Of a stretch of 16,969 nt of DNA, positions 7,296-14,491 are shown piece by piece. Origin of the DNA: Bacteroidota bacterium. GTDB taxonomy: Bacteria > Bacteroidota > Bacteroidia > Chitinophagales > Chitinophagaceae. Made by a program: the position numbers and the translations under genes. The stretch is from NCBI GenBank assembly GCA_029778965.1, contig JAKPBL010000276.1, forward strand, positions 1 through 16,969, given 5' to 3'. A model generated the notes under the pieces. It saw only the letters and a list, made by a program, of their open reading frames with translations. It did not search any database and was not told where the DNA came from. Each line of letters begins with the position of its first letter. Position 1 is the stretch's first letter.

Positions 7296-8741
7296 TTACC
7301 AGGTATAGGTGGCTACCGAACCTGCTTTTAATTGGGAGAAAGCAGCTTTTCCCTTGAACTCGATGTTAAAGCCCAGGTCGCCATTGCTGTCGTTCGATAC
7401 AATAAGCACTTTCTTGCCGTCGGGTCGTACAAAGGCAACATTGGGAAGCGTCGCGGGGCCGCTACTGCTGATGCGCACCGAACCTGGCGTTACAAATTTG
7501 GAGGCATGGGCAATGATATAATAACTGACATTGCGCGTGTAGTCGGTCGTCGTAACAGTAAGTGCGCCTTTGCACTGGGTACAGCCACCTTCGGTATGTG
7601 GGCCGAAAGAAGGGTTGTTGGCCAGGTTCCACTCCAGCGCAATACGGCTCCAGTTGCGTACGGCGCCGATAACCACGTTTTTCACATGCCATTTCAGGTC
7701 GCCTGCAAACTGGCCTTCCGATGATGTCCACTGCTCGGTAAAGTAAAGCGCCTTGTCAGGATAGGCATTGTGCACTTCAGACAGCGCGCTGATATCACCG
7801 GCATACAAATGGAAAGCCGAGCCATTCACATATTTGGCGGCATCGGCATCGGCCAGTATTTCTTTGGGATAGCCGGGGTTGTCGCAGTTGTGGTCCCATA
7901 CAATGATCTTGGTGGTAATACCGGCCGATTGAAACGCCGGGCCAAGTGCTGTCTTAATAAAGCTGGCCTGCTGCGCGGCCGACATCACCATACTGGGGTT
8001 GTTGCCGCCGTGCTGCGGTTCGTTCTGGATCGTTACCGCATCGATCACTATACCTTCGGCCTTCATAGCCTGGATGTACTTCACGAAATAATTCGCATAC
8101 ACACCATAATAGGCTGCCTTGAGGCTGCCGCCTACAGAGCTGTTATTGTCTTTCATCCATACCGGCGGGCTCCAGGGCGATCCCAGGATTTTGATGGAAG
8201 GATTGATCGCCAGCATTTTCTTCAATACGGGAATGAGCGCTTCCTTGTCTTTACCCAGATCGAACTTAGCCAGTGTGGGATCGGTTTCACCCGCGGGCAG
8301 ATCGTCGTAGCTGAACACCGTGGCATCGAGGTCGGAGGCGCCAATACTAATGCGGATATAGCTGACACCAATAGACGATGCAGCATTGCCAAACAATTCC
8401 TGTAACAAGGCTGTTTGCTTTGCCTCTGGCAGGGCATGAATCAGTTGCGCACTGCCGCCGGTGAGGGTATATCCGAAACCATCGATCGGCTGGAAGGTGA
8501 TGGCTGAATCGAGGTTGATGGTGCCGAAGCCGGCTTTCGCGCCGCCAAAAGCCAGCAGCGCCGACTGCTTCTGCAACAGGCTCGACTGGTCTCCATTGGT
8601 AAGCCACATTTCCACTGTACCGGGCGGCATTTCAACGGGCGGCGTTTCAGGACCCGTGCCCGTACCGCTGCTTTTTTTGGAACAATACAGTCCGGTAACT
8701 GCTACCGTCAACACCAGTACCTGCATCCATTTCTTTCTCAT
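7296..8741 (-). CDS. GH30-family glycoside hydrolase, lipoprotein
   Basis: The ATG at 8739-8741 is chosen (481 residues) because it starts a basic-plus-hydrophobic signal ending GLYCSKKSSG. Cys20 is the likely lipid site, although Tyr at -1 is not a canonical lipobox residue. The upstream frame extension to 8813 would overlap the VCBS gene and lacks a signal. The (beta/alpha)8 domain begins around DGFGYTLTGG (residues 77-86). Glu241 in TIQNEPQHG is the acid/base and Glu336 in YFTEQW the nucleophile. The family's accessory beta-sandwich occupies about 390-481 and ends in SVATYTW. GH30 members in Bacteroidota include beta-1,6-glucanases and beta-glucosidase or glucosylceramidase-type enzymes; either would complement the neighbouring glucanases by removing side branches or short ends. 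The spacing is 13 bp after the preceding gene and 10 bp before the next, so it is operon-internal. Subfamily and linkage cannot be settled by eye. Confidence 0.93.
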   Translation of the reverse strand: MRKKWMQVLVLTVAVTGLYCSKKSSGTGTGPETPPVEMPPGTVEMWLTNGDQSSLLQKQSALLAFGGAKAGFGTINLDSAITFQPIDGFGYTLTGGSAQLIHALPEAKQTALLQELFGNAASSIGVSYIRISIGASDLDATVFSYDDLPAGETDPTLAKFDLGKDKEALIPVLKKMLAINPSIKILGSPWSPPVWMKDNNSSVGGSLKAAYYGVYANYFVKYIQAMKAEGIVIDAVTIQNEPQHGGNNPSMVMSAAQQASFIKTALGPAFQSAGITTKIIVWDHNCDNPGYPKEILADADAAKYVNGSAFHLYAGDISALSEVHNAYPDKALYFTEQWTSSEGQFAGDLKWHVKNVVIGAVRNWSRIALEWNLANNPSFGPHTEGGCTQCKGALTVTTTDYTRNVSYYIIAHASKFVTPGSVRISSSGPATLPNVAFVRPDGKKVLIVSNDSNGDLGFNIEFKGKAAFSQLKAGSVATYTW

Positions 8742-8754
8742 ATCCGTTGTTTTT

Positions 8755-11700
8755 TTATTGAAAAAAATATAGCGGGCCATTATTGCTGGCCAACACCAGC
8801 AACGGTTTACCACCGCCGGTACGTATCCATTTCATATCCCTTATCTCCACACCCGCCAGCGGCAACTGCCTGTTGTTTGCTATCGGCCCCGCCGGCGCGG
8901 AGATGGGAAAAAATGCAGGCAGCAACGCATCATACCGCCCTTCATAAGGAATAACGCCGAAGAAGTTTCCGGCGCCAATCATATCACCGTTCACACCTGT
9001 AGTGAATGCAAACACGGGCGACAATTGCAGCGCTGCGGGCAGTTGCTCCGCTTTAAATGTTTTATCTCCCTGGTTAATGAAACAGGCAGAAGCAAGCATA
9101 TCGGCCCGTTCTTCTTTGAAGTGGGTGAACAGGTCGTAGAACATGTACTGCACATCCTTACCTGCCACCTCGCTGTATTGCAGGTAGGCTTTCTTCAATA
9201 CCGGCAAAGCACGTTCCAGCTCGTCTTTAGCCAGGAAGGTATATTCTTTTTTATCGGGCAGGGTATATGCCATGATCTGTTCTGTAGAACCATTGTTGTC
9301 GAAGTCTTTCACGTACAGCTTCAACGGTGGTATCTTTCCGGCGGCCAGCTTTGAATTCAATCCCCAGTTGCCGCCGAAAACATCGGGCTTGCCGTCGCCA
9401 TTGGCGTCGCTGATCCACAAACTTTGCCACAGGCCGGCAGAGCCGGGAATATCGCTGGCGGTAAAACGGCCATTGTTGTTATAATAAATTTTAACCGGCA
9501 TCCATTCGCCCGTTACCACCAGGTCGGGCCACCCGTCGCTATTCATATCGGCAAACGAGGCAGCATGCACCATGCCGATGCTGTCGAGCTGTATAACGGT
9601 GTCCGGCGCCTGGCTGTAACGCCCTTTGCCGTCGTTCAGCAGCAGAAAGGAGCTTTGCCGGATGCCATATTTGGTGGCATCGGCCAGGGTGCCGAGAAAC
9701 AAGTCGATGTCGCCGTCTTTATCGATATCAGCCGCTGCTATGCAGCTCTTGTTGCGCAGCAAGGCAGGAAGGAAGCCAGTCGCTTCGGTAAAGCGACCCC
9801 GGCCATCATTCAGGTACAAGCGATCGGCCAGCAGGCTGTCGCCGTTTGGTCTTTCATTACCGCCCATGGTTACCAGCAGGTCGGGATAACCGTCGCCGTT
9901 GGCATCGAAAAATAAAGCGTCGTTTTCTTCTGCCGCTGCATAGCGGTTAAAGGCAGTGCTGTCGCCGCTAACAAAACCGTTTCCCCGTTGCAGCAGCAGT
10001 TGCCCGCATTGGCCCGCGGCGCCACATACATATATATCATCCAGGCCGTCGCCGTTTACATCGGCCACGGCCATCTTCGGCCCCAGTGTTGACAACGCAT
10101 GCGGAATGAGGTACTGCCTGTTATAATCAACAAAACTGTTCTCGCGGTGCCGCCAGGGGCTGCTCCATTGCGCCGTAACGTTTTGGAGGAGCGGGGGCGC
10201 CGGCGGAAATTGCAGGTCGTAATCAAACACGGCGCCTGCATCCTGCTGGTTAACCGTTATGGTTCCTTTTGCGGGGATCTGCTTCAGCACCTGGAAATGC
10301 TGATTGGGCCAAACAACGAGCAGACTATCGGCAGTAGAAATAGAATCCAATCCGAAATGCAGGCTGTGATCGGAAGAAGACTGAAAGCCGCGGGTGGGTT
10401 GCAGTTGCTGGTATTGGATTTTACCACCTGCAAACAACCAAACCCTGGCGCCGGTGCCAAACGGATTGGCGCCAGCTCCCCTGCATTTCACCGTAAGCGC
10501 GTTCTTTGGTGTAGCATTGTTTCGCAGCAGGCCTGCCGGTGCCAATAAATTATTGATGACTATATCAAGATCACCGTCGTTGTCGAGGTCGGCATAAGCA
10601 GCGCCGTTATGATAACCTGATAAAGCCCCTGTTCCCCATTCTTCGCTCACATCGCTAAATCCTGCCGTACCGTCGCCACGAAACAGGAATGGATGCGAAG
10701 CACCGTCGGGCATTTTATCGATGGCGATTTTATCGAGCTTTCCCGCATCGCGCTCGTCTGTCTTCAGTACGAGGTCAGAAACGAATTTGATATAGTCGAG
10801 GTCAACGGGTCGTTTTACAATACCACTGGTAATGAGCAGATCCTTATTGCCGTCGTTGTCAAAATCGGCGAAGAGCGGCGACCAGCTCCAATCGGTGGCC
10901 GCCATATTGCTCAGCAGGGCGCGGTCGCTGAAGCTGCTGCCTTTCCCGTTGTTGCGTTGCAGGCAGTTGCGTGATACCTGCTGCTGGTAACCATGACGAG
11001 TGAGCTTATATTCATACGTATCTGCGTTCTCATCGCTGCCATAGGTTTTCAGCACTTTTTCATCGGGCGGCAGCATGTCTACGGTCACCAGGTCGGGCTG
11101 GCCGTCATTGTCGATATCAGCCACATCGTTGCCCATACTGAAGCGGCTGTAGTGCATAAAATGTTGCGCACCCGACTCGGTAAATGTACCGTTGCCATTG
11201 TTAATATAGTAATAGTCGTTTTCGTGAAAATCGTTGCCGATGTAGATATCGTCCCAGCCGTCGTGGTTGAGGTCGGCAATAGCGATACCGAGACCATAGC
11301 AGAGCGCACTCTGGTAGATACCCGCAGCGGCGGACACATCGGTAAAGCGACCGGTGGTGGAGAGATCGTTTCTGTATAAACGGTTGCCGGAGGCAGCGTT
11401 GTAAACGCGACGCGCACTGGTATCGGAAATATTGGCGTGCGGGCGCTGCGAATGATTCAGGAGATAACAATCAAGATCGCCATCCTGGTCATAATCGAAG
11501 AAAGCGGCCTGCGTACCAAAGCCCGAAAAATCGAGCCCGTATGCAGCAGCCGACTCTGTGAAGGTGCCGTTCTTATTGTTAAGAAAAAGCTGGTTCCTGC
11601 CCTGCAGGCCGTGGTGACCCGAGCTGGCACACACATAAATATCGAGAAAGCCGTCGCCATTCACATCAGCCATGGTTACGCCCGTGCTCCAGTCGGCCGT

Positions 11701-12027
11701 ACCGGCCACACCGGCTTTTGCAGTGATGTCTTCAAACTGGAAATTCCCCTTGTTCAGGTAAAGCTTATTGGCTGCCATACTGTTGGCCGTGAAGTAAATA
11801 TCAGGAAGTCCGTCGTTGTTGATATCACCGGTGGCTACCCCGCCGCCATTATAATAATAGAGATAGTATAAGATATTTAAATGATCGTTTTCAACCGGCT
11901 TGTTGGTAAAGTCGATGCCCGTTTTCCCTGCGGGCAGGCTTTCAAACAGGGAAGCCTTTTTAGACTTACAGGCGGTCAGCCCTGCAAAGGCAATGAAGAT
12001 CCAAAGCGGTTTTATATAGCGCGGCAT
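8755..12027 (-). CDS. FG-GAP/VCBS-repeat lipoprotein with central ASPIC/UnbV domain
   Basis: A 1090-residue lipoprotein (signal ending LTAC, Cys20). It carries thirteen calcium-loop motifs of the D-x-[DN]-x-DG type. Seven precede residue 500 (starting near 68, 121, 178, 252, 304, 388 and 480). Six follow residue 650 (near 655, 708, 767, 827, 874 and 908), and the last is degenerate (DFDNNGSTE). Between them, about 510-590, is an ASPIC/UnbV-like segment (FGTGARVWLFAGG, then LLVVWPNQ). This suggests two integrin-like beta-propellers joined by a small beta domain. Proteins of this build are frequent in Bacteroidota glycan loci. They are thought to be surface proteins, but no enzymatic role is established; glycan binding or assembly with the SusCD complex is an inference. 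It follows the LamG gene by 69 bp containing a terminator, and GH30 follows by 13 bp. No Shine-Dalgarno is evident before the ATG. Confidence 0.92.
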   Translation of the reverse strand: MPRYIKPLWIFIAFAGLTACKSKKASLFESLPAGKTGIDFTNKPVENDHLNILYYLYYYNGGGVATGDINNDGLPDIYFTANSMAANKLYLNKGNFQFEDITAKAGVAGTADWSTGVTMADVNGDGFLDIYVCASSGHHGLQGRNQLFLNNKNGTFTESAAAYGLDFSGFGTQAAFFDYDQDGDLDCYLLNHSQRPHANISDTSARRVYNAASGNRLYRNDLSTTGRFTDVSAAAGIYQSALCYGLGIAIADLNHDGWDDIYIGNDFHENDYYYINNGNGTFTESGAQHFMHYSRFSMGNDVADIDNDGQPDLVTVDMLPPDEKVLKTYGSDENADTYEYKLTRHGYQQQVSRNCLQRNNGKGSSFSDRALLSNMAATDWSWSPLFADFDNDGNKDLLITSGIVKRPVDLDYIKFVSDLVLKTDERDAGKLDKIAIDKMPDGASHPFLFRGDGTAGFSDVSEEWGTGALSGYHNGAAYADLDNDGDLDIVINNLLAPAGLLRNNATPKNALTVKCRGAGANPFGTGARVWLFAGGKIQYQQLQPTRGFQSSSDHSLHFGLDSISTADSLLVVWPNQHFQVLKQIPAKGTITVNQQDAGAVFDYDLQFPPAPPLLQNVTAQWSSPWRHRENSFVDYNRQYLIPHALSTLGPKMAVADVNGDGLDDIYVCGAAGQCGQLLLQRGNGFVSGDSTAFNRYAAAEENDALFFDANGDGYPDLLVTMGGNERPNGDSLLADRLYLNDGRGRFTEATGFLPALLRNKSCIAAADIDKDGDIDLFLGTLADATKYGIRQSSFLLLNDGKGRYSQAPDTVIQLDSIGMVHAASFADMNSDGWPDLVVTGEWMPVKIYYNNNGRFTASDIPGSAGLWQSLWISDANGDGKPDVFGGNWGLNSKLAAGKIPPLKLYVKDFDNNGSTEQIMAYTLPDKKEYTFLAKDELERALPVLKKAYLQYSEVAGKDVQYMFYDLFTHFKEERADMLASACFINQGDKTFKAEQLPAALQLSPVFAFTTGVNGDMIGAGNFFGVIPYEGRYDALLPAFFPISAPAGPIANNRQLPLAGVEIRDMKWIRTGGGKPLLVLASNNGPLYFFQ

Positions 12028-12041
12028 ACAGTCGTATTTTG

Positions 12042-12073
12042 AAAAAAGGGCTGAACCGAGAGTTCAGCCCTTT
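12042..12073 (-). terminator. Rho-independent terminator or attenuator between the LamG and VCBS genes
   Basis: On the transcribed (minus) strand, AAAGGGCTGAAC, a TCTCG loop, and GTTCAGCCCTTT form a perfect 12-bp stem (arms at 12062-12073 and 12045-12056). The run of T residues continues to 12042. The core GGGCTGAAC stem followed by six T residues is a textbook intrinsic terminator. It starts 23 bp after the LamG stop codon and ends 14 bp before the VCBS start codon. No Bacteroidota-type promoter (TTTG and TAnnTTTG) is visible between it and the next gene, so it probably attenuates rather than ends the operon. Confidence 0.88.
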
Positions 12074-12096
12074 GTCTATCTGGCGGTCATTGCTGA

Positions 12097-12936
12097 TTAC
12101 TCTTTACCGTCGTACAATGCCTTTACTTCGGCATCGGTCAGCACAGTACCATAAAGACGAAACTGGTCGATGGCACCCGTGTATGACTTGATCCAGTCGT
12201 CGCCGGCACCGGTTACACCTACGTGCTGGTTATTACCCGCGACGATCAACCCTTTTGCACCCGACAGGTCGATCGGGCCCCGCGCATTGCTGCCATCTTT
12301 CACGTCAGTGACCGATGCAGGTGCATCGGCGATCGCCGATCCGTCGAAATACCAGGTCAGCTTTGAGTTTGACGGGTTGTAGCTGATGGCGAGGTGGTGC
12401 CATTGGCCGTCGGCCAGTGGTTTATTGAATTTGTGATCACCCTCCCAGGCCAGCCATTGACCCCGCACATAAAACTTCAGTGAGGTGGACGTGGCATCGC
12501 CGGCCTCTTCCATCAGGAACAGAGAATTGTGTACCCAGGTATCGCGGTCGTCGACCAGGCTGAAGATAAATTCAGCGCGGCTGTTGCCAACCTTCTTCAG
12601 CCACATAGCAACGGTAAAGCTGGTAGAGGCGCCGAAATCATTGGCAGAAGGGTACAGGATGGCTGTTTTATCGGCGCCCTGTATGGCCTTGCCACTGATC
12701 CCATCTACTGACGAGCCGCCGTTTTGAGAAGGAAACAAGGCCCGTATGCTGTCAACCGCGTTGCGAAGCATATCGGTGCCGGTGCCATCCATCGCGGCAT
12801 AGAACTTCAGGGGCCCGCCGGGCGGGTTGGCGTCTTTCGCATAGTCACCCAATCCGGGGTGGTTCATCTTCTGGCAGCTTCCCAGTGCAATCACCGAAAG
12901 CGCCAGAACAGCAAATGATTTTATTTGAGTTCGCAT
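12097..12936 (-). CDS. LamG/concanavalin A-like surface glycan-binding lipoprotein (SusE/F position)
   Basis: The ATG at 12934-12936 (279 residues) begins a clean lipoprotein signal, MRTQIKSFAV to ALGSC, with Cys21. The longer frame to 12963 overlaps the SusD stop and only adds nine residues ahead of this signal. Residues about 40-275 form one LamG-type jelly roll. The hallmark strands are FTVAMWLK near 107-114, ADGQWHHLAISY near 175-186, KLTWYFDGS near 192-200 and GAIDQFRLYGTVLTDAEV at 254-271. The lipoprotein immediately after SusD in a PUL normally serves as the surface glycan-binding protein, tethering polysaccharide before cleavage, and this is the best inference. A LamG-fold glycanase is the alternative, but I see no clear catalytic acidic pair. 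The gene sits 17 bp after susD and is followed by a strong terminator, so it appears to close the highly expressed SusC-SusD-LamG block. Confidence 0.9.
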   Translation of the reverse strand: MRTQIKSFAVLALSVIALGSCQKMNHPGLGDYAKDANPPGGPLKFYAAMDGTGTDMLRNAVDSIRALFPSQNGGSSVDGISGKAIQGADKTAILYPSANDFGASTSFTVAMWLKKVGNSRAEFIFSLVDDRDTWVHNSLFLMEEAGDATSTSLKFYVRGQWLAWEGDHKFNKPLADGQWHHLAISYNPSNSKLTWYFDGSAIADAPASVTDVKDGSNARGPIDLSGAKGLIVAGNNQHVGVTGAGDDWIKSYTGAIDQFRLYGTVLTDAEVKALYDGKE

Positions 12937-12953
12937 GATAATCGTTTTGAAGG

Positions 12954-14471
12954 TTATGGCCATTCGGGGTTTTGTACCAGTTTGGGGTTGGCCGTAATAG
13001 CCGATGCGGGGATCGGGTAATAACGGTGCTTGGGCTGATAGCCCGGCAGCGCTGTTTGCGCATCTCCCCAGCGAACCAGGTCGAAGAACCTTTCAAATTC
13101 CATGGCGAATTCTATCCTGCGTTCATGCTTGATGATATTCCTGAAACTGGCCTGGTCGGTGAAGGTTACGCCGCCCAGGTTGGCTCGCGCGCGCACTTCA
13201 TTCACCCAACCCACTGCATCGGTCTGGTTTTGCGCACCACCGATTTCGTTGGCTGCTTCGGCAGCCATCAGCAATACATCGGCATAGCGGAACACGCGGT
13301 GGTTCACCCAGGTATTCTGTGCTTCGTTATTGGGTGTGCCTATACCGGCGGCGATATAATCGCTATATGAGTTATAGACTTTCTTATTCCAGTATTTGGC
13401 GCTTGCTGAAGCGGGAACGGTATTACCATAACCGCCCGTTTCAGAGCCGCCGTCAGACTGTCCCGAATACAAGATGGTTGCCGCCTTACGGGCGTCGCCG
13501 TCTTCATAAGAAGCTACCAGCGCGTCGGTCGGTGTATTCCAGCCCCAGCCAAGATCCCAGGTGCCTGATCCGCGATAGCCTTGAGTTTGCCCCAAACGGC
13601 TCCAGTAAATGTTTCCGTCGCCCGCCACTTTCGAAGCCTGGATCTCGAAAATAGACTCAGAAGAAAGCTCTCCCTCTGTTTTAAAGATCTTGTAATAGGG
13701 CTTGAGAAGGGCGTACTTATCTGAAGCAATAACCTCTTTACAAAGCGCCAGCGAGCTTTCCCATTGTTTCTGGTACAGCAGTACTTTGGCAAGGAAAGTT
13801 TTGGCGGCGCCAGACGTCAGGCGACCGTCGTATTTCTTTTCCCATACCGCCGGCAATACAGCCACCGCGTCGGTAAGGTCTTGCTGGATCATTGCCCAGA
13901 TATCGGCCGCGGGGCTCTTGGCTACCTGGCCATCTTTGGGATCGTTGATCTTGAAGTCGATCTTCGGCACATCACCGAAGGTTCTTACCAGGTCGAAATA
14001 AGCATAGGCGCGGAAGAATTTGGCTTCGCCGATATTGATGATGGAGGCCGGATCATCGTAATTGTTTTTGGCCGCTTCATCGAGGGCGTCGTTACAAAGG
14101 CCCGCAAACACGTAGTGCTTGTCCCAATACAACCCCGCGCCCCAGTCGTCTTTGGTGTACTGGAAACGATCGTAGGTCTGGTTCCAGGCTGAAGCGCCCG
14201 GGTCGGCCACGATCTCCGCATCGTCTGAGCGGAAGCCGTTCATGGCGAGATAGGGAATGTTCTCAAAACCATCGCCGCAGTAGGGGTCGTTGGCTGAATT
14301 GCGGATCGCGCCATAAAGGCCCAATACCTTTCCTTCCAATGCGCCTACATGAATGTCATCGACCGTTGCCGATAACGGCTCCCGGTCGAGAAATTTTTTA
14401 CAACCGGCAGAAAGCATGACCACCGTCATTGCCGCCAGGGCCAGTTTTATGTGATATATACGCTTTGTCAT
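12954..14471 (-). CDS. SusD/RagB-family nutrient-binding outer membrane lipoprotein
   Basis: A 505-residue lipoprotein: hydrophobic signal ending LSAGC (Cys24), then KKFLDREP, the classic SusD opening. AYAYFDLVRTFGDVP at about 155-169 is the conserved TPR-region helix. RRIEFAMEFERFFDLVRWG at about 451-469 and the final HRYYPIP and NPKLVQNP strings are the family's C-terminal signature. SusD caps the SusC barrel from outside and hinges open to deliver oligosaccharides. Its length is normal for the family. It starts 20 bp after the SusC stop, and the pair is certainly co-transcribed. The sequence does not reveal which glycan it binds; context suggests a beta-glucan. Confidence 0.97.
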   Translation of the reverse strand: MTKRIYHIKLALAAMTVVMLSAGCKKFLDREPLSATVDDIHVGALEGKVLGLYGAIRNSANDPYCGDGFENIPYLAMNGFRSDDAEIVADPGASAWNQTYDRFQYTKDDWGAGLYWDKHYVFAGLCNDALDEAAKNNYDDPASIINIGEAKFFRAYAYFDLVRTFGDVPKIDFKINDPKDGQVAKSPAADIWAMIQQDLTDAVAVLPAVWEKKYDGRLTSGAAKTFLAKVLLYQKQWESSLALCKEVIASDKYALLKPYYKIFKTEGELSSESIFEIQASKVAGDGNIYWSRLGQTQGYRGSGTWDLGWGWNTPTDALVASYEDGDARKAATILYSGQSDGGSETGGYGNTVPASASAKYWNKKVYNSYSDYIAAGIGTPNNEAQNTWVNHRVFRYADVLLMAAEAANEIGGAQNQTDAVGWVNEVRARANLGGVTFTDQASFRNIIKHERRIEFAMEFERFFDLVRWGDAQTALPGYQPKHRYYPIPASAITANPKLVQNPEWP

Positions 14472-14491
14472 GAGACAGTTTGTTTAGTGGA

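Noticed and set aside
7421..7440. CCGTCGGGTCGTAC inside the GH30 gene resembles the palindromic repeat at 4182-4220
   Set aside because: It is a single partial copy without an inverted partner and encodes a normal Arg-Pro-Asp-Gly turn, so it is probably chance.
8742..8813. Upstream in-frame start extending the GH30 protein by 24 residues
   Set aside because: The extension overlaps the VCBS gene and precedes an obvious lipoprotein signal starting at 8741.
12937..12963. Upstream start extending the LamG protein by nine residues
   Set aside because: It overlaps the SusD stop; the ATG at 12936 starts a normal basic-hydrophobic-lipobox signal.
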